From positions 1 to 17,740 of the forward strand of contig QHBV01000120.1 of the NCBI GenBank assembly GCA_003244035.1: DNA of 17,740 nt, in the 5' to 3' direction. Shown piece after piece: positions 1 through 7,711 of the stretch. The notes beneath the pieces were generated by a model that saw nothing but the letters and a program-made list of their open reading frames with translations, did no database searches and had not been told where the DNA came from. The position numbers and the translations under genes are program-made. Origin of the DNA: Solirubrobacterales bacterium (lineage in GTDB: Bacteria > Actinomycetota > Thermoleophilia > Solirubrobacterales > Solirubrobacteraceae). The number at the start of each line of letters is the position of its first letter. Positions within the stretch are counted from its first letter, which is position 1.

Positions 1-386
1 GTGGCGGTGCCGACCGTGGAGCGCGCGTTGGCGCCCATCCGCTCCTGATCGACGATGATCGCGGTTGTCAGCCCCTCGAGTACGTCGACCTCGGGCCGCG
101 CCAGAGTCGGCATGAATCCCTGCACAAAGGCGCTGTACGTCTCGTTGATCAGCCGCTGCGACTCCCCGGCGATCGTGCCGAACACCAGCGAGCTCCTGCC
201 CGAGCCGGAGAGGCCGGTGAACACCGTCAGCCGGCGCTTTGGGATCTCGATGCTGACGTCCTTGAGGTTGTTCACGCGCGCGCCGTGCACGCGGATCAGC
301 TCGTGGCTGTCGGCAACGTGCGGCGCAGGCGACGGCGTGTCCGCCCTCGTGGCCATGCTCATCGTCTCTGCGACGGCGGCACTCAT
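1..386 (-). CDS. UvrA-like ABC ATPase, N-terminal part (runs off left edge)
   Basis: Only the first 128 codons are present; the gene continues past base 1. ATG at 386-384 overlaps the upstream VOC stop by 4 nt (ATGA), so translation is probably coupled. After a ~28-residue leader the protein reads like the first ABC half of UvrA: HGARVNNLKD (34-43), then a Walker A-type loop GLSGSGRSSL (58-67), then a stretch ending in DVLEGLTTAIIVDQ. The words NETYSAFVQGFMP and DQERMGANARSTVGT are, from memory, typical of the stand-alone actinobacterial UvrA-like proteins annotated as excinuclease or drug-resistance ATPases (DrrC type), not housekeeping UvrA. The usual Walker A lysine is Arg64 (codon AGG at 197-195). 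Role inferred: a soluble DNA-binding ATPase in drug or DNA-damage tolerance. Family is confident, function is not. Confidence 0.85.
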   Translation of the reverse strand, partial: MSAAVAETMSMATRADTPSPAPHVADSHELIRVHGARVNNLKDVSIEIPKRRLTVFTGLSGSGRSSLVFGTIAGESQRLINETYSAFVQGFMPTLARPEVDVLEGLTTAIIVDQERMGANARSTVGTA

Positions 387-739
387 CGGTCCTGAAGCAG
401 CCCGAGGACGTTGCCATCGGGGTCGGTGACGGTGGCCACTAGGCGGCCGCCACCGACGTCGTGCGCGGGCTCCTTCAGAGTGGCCCCCGCGGCGGTCACC
501 TCGGCCAGCTTCGCCTCGATGTCGGGCACGTGCCAGTAGGCCACCGGCGAGGTCATGCCCTGCGGTCCACCTCCCGGCACCAGCCCGATGTGCTGGCCCT
601 CGGCCTCGAAGCCGACGTAATAGGGCCCGTCTGCATGCGGCGGGACGCCGAGCAGGGCGGCGTACACGGGCTTGGCGGTCGCCAGGTCGGACACGGGATG
701 CAGCACGGTCTTGATTCCCTGGGTGGAAGAGTCGGTCAT
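383..739 (-). CDS. VOC family (glyoxalase/bleomycin-resistance fold) protein
   Basis: A 118-residue single-domain protein. The vicinal-oxygen-chelate pattern is clear: an early TVLHPVSDLATAKPVYAALLG stretch (a beta strand, then the helix that normally follows), a central GQHIGLVPGGG strand, YWHVPDIEAKLAEVTAAGA, and a C-terminal VTDPDGNVLGLLQD, which is the hallmark TDPDGN...G block. I chose ATG 739 because AGGAG lies 5 nt upstream; an in-frame GTG at 745 overlaps that ribosome site and is less likely. Members are metal-dependent lyases or dioxygenases, or drug-binding proteins; substrate cannot be read here. It is the first gene of a two-gene unit with the UvrA-like ATPase (4-nt overlap), suggesting a shared stress or drug-tolerance role (inference). 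Confidence 0.88.
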   Translation of the reverse strand: MTDSSTQGIKTVLHPVSDLATAKPVYAALLGVPPHADGPYYVGFEAEGQHIGLVPGGGPQGMTSPVAYWHVPDIEAKLAEVTAAGATLKEPAHDVGGGRLVATVTDPDGNVLGLLQDR

Positions 740-931
740 GGTCACTCCTGAGGTCGTGGGTCACGTCGACCCGGCGGGATTGTTGGCTCAAAGACGAACG
801 GGAAGCCCGGAAATCGACCAGCGGGCTGGTCGACGGGCCGACCGGTGTCCATAACGGTCATGCTGGGTGCCGCTCGGTGACCGCGCATCTCGATTCCTGG
901 TCGGGTCACGCAGCTGCTCTGGCTCCCCGAC
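740..931. other. Intergenic spacer between the flippase stop and the VOC gene
   Basis: About 190 bases with no convincing gene. A 66-codon minus-strand reading frame crosses it, but it has no recognisable domain and starts inside the end of the flippase gene. The spacer must hold the end of the flippase transcript and probably the VOC/UvrA-like promoter, both on the minus strand. The visible structures are the palindrome at 814-833, a small CGGG-AAG-CCCG hairpin at 799-809 followed on the minus strand by a T-rich stretch, and the ribosome site AGGAG just before ATG 739. I could not place -35/-10 boxes confidently. Confidence 0.6.
814..833. repeat. Perfect 9-bp inverted repeat (operator or terminator stem)
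   Basis: TCGACCAGC and GCTGGTCGA are exact reverse complements separated by GG. On the minus strand the second arm is followed by TTTCC, and a second short GC hairpin (799-809) comes next with TTCGTCTTTG after it. It could end the flippase operon. Equally, a near-symmetric 20-bp site about 75 bp upstream of the VOC start could be a dimeric repressor site. The sequence does not decide between them. Confidence 0.5.
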
Positions 932-2338
932 TCAGGAGACACGTCCCCCCTCCGGCACCGCCGCCACGCCGCTCGCGGTGAGCACGACCGGGGCGGGGCC
1001 GCGCCGATACACGCCCCACAGCAGTCCGCACAGCACCAGTGTGGCGAGGAAGTAGCCGACCTCGACGCGGGTGACCACGGCGCCGATCGTCGGCGTCAAG
1101 ACGAGAACCACGAACAGCGCCGCCGACAGCAGCCAGCCGGCCGACGCCAGCCGCGCCCGGCCGCGCGCCAGCGCTGCCTGGTTGAGCGTGCCCGCGACGA
1201 GGTGCAGGCCCATACCGAGGCCGACGACCGCGAGTCCGAAGCGATCGTAGTGAAAGCCCTTGTTGCCCAGCAGCGCCGTCATCACGAACGGGCCGATCGC
1301 GAGCAGCCCGAGCGCCACCGCGCCGGCGAAGGCGGTGATCGCGAGCACGGTCACGCGGATCGCGCGGTGAAACTCGGCGCCGCTCTCGTTGGCCTCGAGA
1401 CCGGCGAGATGGGGAAGGATCGACGTCTGGATCGCCTGGAACAGCTGCAGCGGGGCGCGCACGATCAGCAGCACGTTGAAGACGAAGCCCGCCAGCGCGT
1501 GCCCCGAGCTCTGGTTGACGATCAGCACCGCCGCGTTCATCAGCGTCTGCTCGGCGAGCATGATCCCCACCACTGCGAACGCAAACCCGCCGCCGCGCCT
1601 CAGCGACAGGTCGGTCGAAGCCTCCTCGATGCCGGCGTGGGCGGGGCCCTCGAGGGCGGCATCCGCTACCGGGAGCCCGGCGGGGGCCCGGTGCTTGACC
1701 CTCGAGAACGCGAACGGGAGCACCGACAGCGACGCGAACGGCGCCACCGCCATGCCCAGCCCGACCGCTCCCTGCCCCGAGCCGATCCCGACCGCGACCG
1801 CGAGGGCGAGCAGGAAGCGCGAGGTCGCCTCGAGGAACACGAGCATGCCGTACAGCGCGAAGCGCTGGTGGCCGGCCAGCCAGCCGCGCGCGAAGTAGCT
1901 CGCCGCGTACGCGAGCACGCCGATCACCAGGATCCAGTAGAGCGAGCTCGACCCGTCGAAAAGCCCCCGCTCGATCTGGCGGCGCAGCGCGAGCGCGGCG
2001 ACGAGAAACAGCAGCGCGAAGCCGAGTTGGATCAGCGCCGGAACGCGCAGCTGGTGGCCGGGCAGACCACGCGCCCGCCGATCGGCGATCGAGCGCGAGA
2101 GCAGCTGCTCGATCGGCCGGTAGATCACCGACAGGATCACGAACATCACGGCCCAGCAGAGCGACACGCGGCCGTACGCGCCCGGGTCGAGTACATGGCT
2201 GGCGGTCGCGAGGTAGGCGAACGTGAACAGGCCGGTCGAAGCGATCCCGATCGACAGCACCCGGGCGCCCGACGCGTAGGACCTGCCAGCGGGGGCCTCG
2301 GCGGGCGCCCCCGGGCCCGGCGGCATGCCTACAGCCAC
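932..2338 (-). CDS. Wzx/MATE-type polysaccharide flippase (oligosaccharide translocase)
   Basis: A 468-residue polytopic membrane protein with roughly 12 hydrophobic segments and short charged loops. After a ~20-residue Pro/Gly/Ala-rich start it reads as a first helix and loop of the Wzx type: GARVLSIGIASTGLFTFAYL, then a LDPGAYGRVSL turn, where a G-x-Y-G motif after helix 1 is typical of polysaccharide transporters of the MOP superfamily. Length fits the family (about 400-500). It should move lipid-linked glycans across the cytoplasmic membrane. Start GTG 2338 follows the methyltransferase stop by 3 nt and has GGAAG 7 nt upstream; an ATG four codons in (2326) is an alternative. It is the last gene of the GT2-methyltransferase-flippase unit. 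Exact substrate unknown. Confidence 0.85.
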   Translation of the reverse strand: MAVGMPPGPGAPAEAPAGRSYASGARVLSIGIASTGLFTFAYLATASHVLDPGAYGRVSLCWAVMFVILSVIYRPIEQLLSRSIADRRARGLPGHQLRVPALIQLGFALLFLVAALALRRQIERGLFDGSSSLYWILVIGVLAYAASYFARGWLAGHQRFALYGMLVFLEATSRFLLALAVAVGIGSGQGAVGLGMAVAPFASLSVLPFAFSRVKHRAPAGLPVADAALEGPAHAGIEEASTDLSLRRGGGFAFAVVGIMLAEQTLMNAAVLIVNQSSGHALAGFVFNVLLIVRAPLQLFQAIQTSILPHLAGLEANESGAEFHRAIRVTVLAITAFAGAVALGLLAIGPFVMTALLGNKGFHYDRFGLAVVGLGMGLHLVAGTLNQAALARGRARLASAGWLLSAALFVVLVLTPTIGAVVTRVEVGYFLATLVLCGLLWGVYRRGPAPVVLTASGVAAVPEGGRVS

Positions 2339-2341
2339 TGC

Positions 2342-2977
2342 CTAGCTTCCACGCGCCCCGACTTGTACGAGCGCCATGGTCCACGGAAACGGCGAGCGCA
2401 CCTGCACGACGTCTCCGTGGCGCGCGAGCAGGCGGACGAACGTCCGCTTGGAGAAGTGGTTGACATGGCCCGGAGTGTTGCCGAGCGAGCGAACGTACGC
2501 CCCCCTGGCGAGGTTCATGGCACGCCACAGCGGCTCGTGCGGCACCGAGACCAAGAGGTGTCGCCGGGCCACGCGGGTCATCTCCGCCAGCGTGCGCTCA
2601 GCGCCCTCGATGTGCTCGAGCGCTTCGATCGCGGCAACCAGGTCAAATTCGCTCGCGCCGAACGGCAGGCGCTCGGCCCCCGCCGCGCGAAACTCGAGGT
2701 TACTGCGTTCGCGCCGGGCCCATTGCGCCCTCAGCTTGGGGTCCTCGAGGTCGACCCCCACCACTCGCCCATTCCCCAGTCGCTCCGCCCAGCGGGCGGT
2801 GAGCACGCCTTCGCCACAGCCTACGTCGAGCACCGATGCAGGCGCCGCCTGTCCGAGCAGGTCGTCGAGCGCACGCTCGAACGCTGCCATCATGCGACGC
2901 ACGAGCGGGTTGCTCGAGCCGTACTTGTCGAAGGTGTTGCCAGTGGGGACCCCGGCGGCCGTACTCGCCGACGTCAT
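2342..2977 (-). CDS. Class I SAM-dependent methyltransferase
   Basis: A 211-residue soluble protein with a Rossmann-type methyltransferase domain: motif I VLDVGCGEG (49-57), the acidic residue after strand 2 in GVDLEDP (74-80), and the motif II region FDLVAAIEALEH (111-122), followed by VARRHLLVSVPHEPLW. The wording resembles methyltransferase type 11/12 proteins found in glycan clusters. The C-terminal GHVNHFSKRTF block is common in such enzymes. ATG 2977 overlaps the GT2 stop by 4 nt (ATGA), so it is probably translated by coupling; the Shine-Dalgarno signal is weak. Inferred role: methylating a sugar, lipid or precursor made by the neighbouring glycosyltransferase. Substrate not readable. 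A much longer open frame running upstream in this phase is only the antisense-free shadow of the GT2 gene. Confidence 0.88.
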   Translation of the reverse strand: MTSASTAAGVPTGNTFDKYGSSNPLVRRMMAAFERALDDLLGQAAPASVLDVGCGEGVLTARWAERLGNGRVVGVDLEDPKLRAQWARRERSNLEFRAAGAERLPFGASEFDLVAAIEALEHIEGAERTLAEMTRVARRHLLVSVPHEPLWRAMNLARGAYVRSLGNTPGHVNHFSKRTFVRLLARHGDVVQVRSPFPWTMALVQVGARGS

Positions 2978-3984
2978 ACGCCCAGGGCCTGCCGCTCGGC
3001 CTGATCGCGGGACGCACCGGGCTCGTAATGCGAAGGCTGCACCCCGAGCTGCAGCTCGATTCGCCGGACGCGCTCGAACGTTCGCTGCGAGAGCGTGCGC
3101 TGCGCGTCGAGCAGATCGCCGATCACGCCCAGCGATCCGAGCAGCATCGCCGCGTTGAACAGGACCGCGCCCGCGATCAGCGACTGCACATGGCCCCGCC
3201 CCTGGCCCTCGGCGAAGTACACGACGAAGCGGATGAACACGGCGAGCGCCGCCAGCGCCATCACCATCGCCCCTCCCCAGAAGACCTTGAGCGGCTCGTA
3301 CTGCGAGTAGATCCGGAAGATCGACAGGGCGTTGCGCCACACGTACGCGGGGGTCGAGGGGAACAGGCGCGACTCGCGGGTCTTGGGGTTGGTGCGGATC
3401 GGGACGTGGTCGATCGCCACCAGCAGCTTGCCGGCCTGGATGATCGTCTCGAGCGTGTAGGTGAACTTCGAGACGGCCTGCACCTGCAGCGCCGCTTCGC
3501 GGTTGTAGGCACGGAAGCCCGAGGTGGTGTCGGGGATCTCGGTCGAGGAGGCCTGGCGCACGACCCAGGAGCCGACGCGCTGGAGCTGCTTCTTGGCCCC
3601 CGAGAAGTGCTCGACCTGGCTCACCTGCCGGTCGCCGACGACCATGTCGGCGTCCCCGCGCACGATCGGGGCCACTAGCTTGGTGACGTCGGCGCCCTCG
3701 TACTGGTTGTCGGCGTCGGTGTTGACGATCACGTCCGCCCCGAGCTTGAGCCCCGCGTCGAGACCCGCTTGGAACGCCGCCGCCAGGCCCTTGTGGTTGG
3801 TCAGGCGCACGACGTGGTCGACGCCATGTGCCCGCGCGACCTCGATCGTTCGGTCGGTCGAGCCGTCGTCGATGATCAGCCACTGCACCAGCTCGAACCC
3901 GGGGACCTGTCGCGGGAGGTGGCTGAGCGTCAAGGGAAGCTGACCTTCCTCGTTGAAGCACGGGATCTGGATGATGAGCTTCAT
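2974..3984 (-). CDS. GT2 glycosyltransferase, polyprenyl-phosphate sugar synthase type
   Basis: 336 residues. N-terminal GT-A domain: IIQIPCFNEEGQLP (4-17), DDGSTD (39-44), the nucleotide-sugar/metal motif NTDADNQYE (88-96), and TSGFRAYNREA (154-164). Two hydrophobic helices follow (about 233-258 and 267-290) and then a charged cytoplasmic tail (about 291-336). This matches membrane-anchored GT2 enzymes of the DPM1/GtrB/ArnC kind, which transfer a sugar from a nucleotide donor to a polyprenyl phosphate. Start ATG 3984 sits directly before MKLIIQIPCFNEE, where family members begin; no strong ribosome site is seen. It heads the minus-strand operon and faces the GT-C gene across 57 bp, a natural partner that could use its lipid-linked product (inference). 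Confidence 0.9.
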   Translation of the reverse strand: MKLIIQIPCFNEEGQLPLTLSHLPRQVPGFELVQWLIIDDGSTDRTIEVARAHGVDHVVRLTNHKGLAAAFQAGLDAGLKLGADVIVNTDADNQYEGADVTKLVAPIVRGDADMVVGDRQVSQVEHFSGAKKQLQRVGSWVVRQASSTEIPDTTSGFRAYNREAALQVQAVSKFTYTLETIIQAGKLLVAIDHVPIRTNPKTRESRLFPSTPAYVWRNALSIFRIYSQYEPLKVFWGGAMVMALAALAVFIRFVVYFAEGQGRGHVQSLIAGAVLFNAAMLLGSLGVIGDLLDAQRTLSQRTFERVRRIELQLGVQPSHYEPGASRDQAERQALGV

Positions 3985-4023
3985 GTCGTCGGTCGAGCAG
4001 CGCTGTCGATGACACGGTAGCGG

Positions 4024-4029
4024 GATACT
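4024..4029 (+). promoter_or_regulatory. Possible -10 box in the 57-bp divergent region (GT-C gene)
   Basis: GATACT, one step from TATAAT-like actinobacterial -10 boxes, lies 12 nt before the GTG start at 4042, so the message would have a very short or no leader. I see no matching -35. On the opposite strand TACCGT (4020-4015) could serve the GT2 operon. Short region, weak evidence. Confidence 0.3.
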
Positions 4030-4041
4030 CGTCGTGGAAAC

Positions 4042-5847
4042 GTGAACGCGTCGACGATCACCTACCCCGGGCAGGCGATGGCGCCGGCCAGCGGGCCGGC
4101 GCCATCGGCGTCGATGCCCACTCCAGCCGATGCCGCGGCGGATGTCGATCGCCACGCCTGGCAGCGCCCGGCGCTGGCGGTGCTGCTGGTCCTCACGCTG
4201 CTGTTGCGCCTGTGGGGGATCAGGCAGGGGCTCCCTTACAGCTACAACGTCGACGAGGCGACCCACTTCGTCCCGCGAGCGATCGCGTTCTTCTCCGGGG
4301 ACTACAACCCCCGCTACTTCTACAACCCGCCCGCCTACTCGTACCTGCTGCACGTCCTCTTCGAGCTGTGGTTCGGGACCTCGGACGCGGCGACACGCAC
4401 GTACGTGTCGGACCCAACGGCGGTGTACGTGGTCGCGCGGGTGGTGGCGGCGGTGCTCGGCACCGGCGCCGTGTGGCTGACCTATCTGGCGGGCGCCCGG
4501 CTCTTCTCCCGCGACGTGGGACTGCTCGCGGCGGCGGTCTTCGGGCTCGCGTTCCTGCCGATCTTCTACAGCCATCTCGCGCTCAACGACGTTCCCACGC
4601 TCGCGCCGGTGGCGCTGGCGCTATACGGCACGGCGGGGGTGATGCGGGGCGGACGGCTGCGCGATTACGCGCTCGCCGGCCTGGGAATCGGGCTCGCCGC
4701 CGCGACCAAGTACACGGGCGGGATCACCCTGGTGTGCCTGATCGCCGCCTTTGCGTGCCACAGCGCCCGCGGGGAGCTGTGGGTCGCCGTGCGCGGCGTC
4801 GCCGTCGGGCTGCTGGTGGCGCTGGGCGCGTTCGTGATCGCGAATCCCTACGCCGTGCTGGACTTCTCCGCCTTTCAGGCGGGCCTGTCCCAGCAGGCGT
4901 CGCTCGCCGCGGGCCAGGACCCGGTCAAGCTGGGGACAACCCCCGGCAGCGGCATCGGTTACTACCTGTGGACGTTCACCTGGGGCCTGGGCTGGGGCCC
5001 GTCCCTGGCGGCGCTCGGCGGAGCGGCGCTGCTGCTCGCGCGGCGGAGGCTGGCAATGGCGCTGGTGCTGCTGCCGGCACCGATCGCGTTCATCGTCTTC
5101 ATGGGCGATCAGCAGCGGTTCTTCGGCCGCTGGCTGATGCCGATCTATCCGATCGTGGCGATCGTGGGCGCGTACGGGGCGATCGAGCTCGCGCGCTGGC
5201 TCGTGGGCGCCCTGCGCCTGGCGCCGGCGCTCGCGGCAGGGCTGCTCGCGATCCTGATGCTCGCGCAGAGCGGCGTGGCGGTGATCCACGATGACGCGGT
5301 GCTCTCGCGGCCCGACACGCGCAACGCGACACGAGCGTGGATGGTCGACCACGTCCCCGCCGGCGCGAAGGTGGTGATCGAGCCGGTGGTCTCCGACAGC
5401 TGGGCGGCGGACATCGGCACCTCGCTGCCGTGGACGCTGAACGGCGAGCGCTGGTATCGCTACGCGACGTGGCTGTCCGATGTCGACAACCAGGGCAGGT
5501 CGCTGCCCGCGGGCAAGCGACGCTTCGTCGTCGTCGACCAGTACGAGCGCACGCTCCGGCCGGCGCTGCTGGACCAGTATGCCTCGGGCGGCTTCTGCTG
5601 GATCGTGGTCGGATCGCTGCAGGCGGGTCGCGCTTTCGCCGACCCCCAGGACGCTCCCGGCGCGATCGCCTACTACGCGGCGCTCGCCCAGCGCGCGCGC
5701 CTGATGTACCACATCAGCCCGTTCGCCCCCGGCACCCACCCGGTGCCGTTCAACTTCGACTGGTCGATCGACTACTACCCACGCCAATACCGGCTCCCCG
5801 GTCCGGAGATGAGCGTCTACCGTCTCGCCGGCGGGAAGTGCGCTTGA
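4042..5847 (+). CDS. GT-C membrane glycosyltransferase (GT39/PMT-like)
   Basis: 601 residues: a cytoplasmic Pro/Ala-rich start, then about 9-11 hydrophobic segments (about 43-415) and a soluble C-terminal domain (416-601), likely outside the membrane. The first loop holds YSYNVDEATHF, whose Asp71-Glu72 pair matches the acidic catalytic motif of GT-C enzymes. Further family-like words are LFSRDVGLLAA (154-164), HLALNDVPTLAP (178-189), ATKYTGG (221-227) and QQRFFGRWLMPIYP (357-370). GT39/ArnT-type enzymes use polyprenyl-phosphate sugars as donors, which fits the adjacent GT2 gene. Start GTG 4042 is chosen as the first start after a possible -10 box with GGAAA just upstream; ATG 4078 is an alternative and changes only the tail. 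Acceptor (protein, lipid or glycan) unknown. Confidence 0.85.
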   Translation: MNASTITYPGQAMAPASGPAPSASMPTPADAAADVDRHAWQRPALAVLLVLTLLLRLWGIRQGLPYSYNVDEATHFVPRAIAFFSGDYNPRYFYNPPAYSYLLHVLFELWFGTSDAATRTYVSDPTAVYVVARVVAAVLGTGAVWLTYLAGARLFSRDVGLLAAAVFGLAFLPIFYSHLALNDVPTLAPVALALYGTAGVMRGGRLRDYALAGLGIGLAAATKYTGGITLVCLIAAFACHSARGELWVAVRGVAVGLLVALGAFVIANPYAVLDFSAFQAGLSQQASLAAGQDPVKLGTTPGSGIGYYLWTFTWGLGWGPSLAALGGAALLLARRRLAMALVLLPAPIAFIVFMGDQQRFFGRWLMPIYPIVAIVGAYGAIELARWLVGALRLAPALAAGLLAILMLAQSGVAVIHDDAVLSRPDTRNATRAWMVDHVPAGAKVVIEPVVSDSWAADIGTSLPWTLNGERWYRYATWLSDVDNQGRSLPAGKRRFVVVDQYERTLRPALLDQYASGGFCWIVVGSLQAGRAFADPQDAPGAIAYYAALAQRARLMYHISPFAPGTHPVPFNFDWSIDYYPRQYRLPGPEMSVYRLAGGKCA

Positions 5848-5851
5848 GGAG

Positions 5852-5871
5852 GGGCGCGCTGATGCGCGCCC
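5852..5871 (+). terminator. Hairpin downstream of the GT-C gene
   Basis: A perfect 8-bp stem GGGCGCGC / GCGCGCCC with a TGAT loop starts 5 nt after the GT-C stop codon and is followed by a modest T-rich run (TTGGTTTGG). It is a good intrinsic-type hairpin with an imperfect U-tract, so termination may be partial and the riboflavin genes might receive some read-through. Confidence 0.6.
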
Positions 5872-5881
5872 TTGGTTTGGG

Positions 5882-5988
5882 TTGGTCCGGGAGGCTGGGC
5901 GTTTGACCGGACCAGGAGTCCTGTTTCTCGACCAGCCTCCTCAGAGCGGACTCGCCCACAAGCAGGTCGGTGGCCGTATTGTGAGGAG
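5882..5988 (+). promoter_or_regulatory. Structured ribD leader with competing helices and an anti-Shine-Dalgarno element
   Basis: Helix A: 5883-5890 pairs with 5907-5914 (8 bp, plus a G-U with 5882/5915). Helix B: 5890-5898 (GGAGGCTGG) pairs perfectly with 5932-5940 (CCAGCCTCC). The 5' arm of B lies in the loop of A, so the two compete. Small helix C (GGAC 5909-5912 with GTCC 5918-5921) fits inside B but not with A. CTCCTCA at 5937-5943 is the exact complement of TGAGGAG at 5982-5988, the ribosome site of ribD, and shares bases 5937-5940 with helix B. Reading: A leaves the anti-SD free to hide the ribosome site (off); B captures it (on). Known: many bacterial rib operons carry the FMN (RFN) riboswitch; none of its conserved blocks is visible here. 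No clear sigma-70-type promoter is visible in the spacer. Function is inferred. Confidence 0.5.
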
Positions 5989-5994
5989 CAGCCG

Positions 5995-7116
<1,122 letters not shown>

Positions 7117-7120
7117 CGGG

Positions 7121-7711
7121 GTGTTCACAGGGCTTGTCGCCGCACTCGGGCGGGTCGTCTCGGCCTCGCGGTCGGATGCGGGCGCGCGCCTGTCGATCGC
7201 CTCGCCGCTGGCGGCGCAGCTGTGCCGTGGAGATTCGATCGCCGTCAATGGCGTGTGCCTGACTGCGGCGGAGGTCGACGGCGAAGGATTCATCGCAGAT
7301 GTCATGAACGAGAGCCTGGCGCACAGTTCGCTGGGCGACGTCGCCGCCGGCGCCGAGGTCAATCTGGAGCTGCCCCTGCGCGCGAGCGACCGGCTCGGCG
7401 GGCACATCGTCCAGGGGCACGTCGACGGCGTCGGAACGGTGCTCGCGGTCAGCGCCGACGGATTCGCACGGCGGCTTCGGATCGGTGCGCCGCGGCGGCT
7501 GCTGCGCTACGTGGTCCACAAGGGCCCGATCGCCCTCGACGGTGTTTCGCTGACGGTCGCCGATCGCGAGGACGAATCGTTTACCGTCTCGCTGGTGCCC
7601 GAGACGCTGGAGCGCACGAACCTCGGGCGGGCCGAGGCCGGGACGCGAGTGAACCTGGAGGTCGATGTGCTGGCGAAGTACGTGGAAGAGCTGCTCGGGG
7701 CGCGGACATGA
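7121..7711 (+). CDS. ribE: Riboflavin synthase, alpha subunit
   Basis: 196 residues, made of two similar beta-barrel halves as in trimeric riboflavin synthase. It begins (V/M)FTGLVAALG, the usual MFTG start of the family. First-half marks are NGVCLT (43-48) and SLGDV; second-half marks are GGHIVQGHVDG (93-103), KGPIALDGVSLTV (134-146) and LERTNLG (163-169). The end DVLAKYVEELL is typical. The enzyme dismutates two 6,7-dimethyl-8-ribityllumazine molecules into riboflavin. GTG 7121 follows the ribD stop by 4 nt with GGGAG about 10 nt upstream; no other start fits the N-terminus. Its stop overlaps the ribBA start by 4 nt (ATGA). Naming differs between species: this gene is called ribC or ribE depending on the organism. 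Confidence 0.96.
   Translation: MFTGLVAALGRVVSASRSDAGARLSIASPLAAQLCRGDSIAVNGVCLTAAEVDGEGFIADVMNESLAHSSLGDVAAGAEVNLELPLRASDRLGGHIVQGHVDGVGTVLAVSADGFARRLRIGAPRRLLRYVVHKGPIALDGVSLTVADREDESFTVSLVPETLERTNLGRAEAGTRVNLEVDVLAKYVEELLGART

Noticed and set aside
742..942. 66-codon minus-strand reading frame between the flippase and VOC genes
   Set aside because: No recognisable domain, starts inside the flippase gene, ends over the VOC start, and composition looks like noncoding GC-rich DNA.
1202..3004. 600-codon plus-strand frame opposite the flippase and methyltransferase
   Set aside because: Its translation is a low-complexity Arg/Glu/His/Gln-rich antisense shadow of two clearly recognised genes; long antisense frames are expected at this GC content.
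2978..4015. Long upstream extension of the methyltransferase frame
   Set aside because: It is an Arg/Gly/Ala-rich out-of-frame reading of the GT2 gene. The real methyltransferase begins at ATG 2977 with a 4-nt overlap.
3985..4575. Upstream extension of the GT2 frame past 3984
   Set aside because: Charged low-complexity sequence antisense to the GT-C gene; family members begin at the MKLIIQIPCFNEE stretch.
4621..5787. 388-codon minus-strand frame opposite the GT-C gene
   Set aside because: Arg/His/Gln-rich shadow with no domain; the plus-strand GT-C protein has clear membrane helices and motifs.
5903..5931. TTGACC as a -35 box for a ribD promoter
   Set aside because: No acceptable -10 hexamer 16-18 nt downstream, and the site falls inside the competing helices.
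5884..5940. Reading helices A and B as a simultaneous H-type pseudoknot
   Set aside because: There is no connecting base between the 5' arms to span an 8-9 bp helix, so alternative folds are more likely than a pseudoknot; not fully excluded.
5977..5982. TATTGT as a ribD -10 box
   Set aside because: Transcription would start about at the ribosome site and remove GAGGAG, which is well spaced from ATG 5995.
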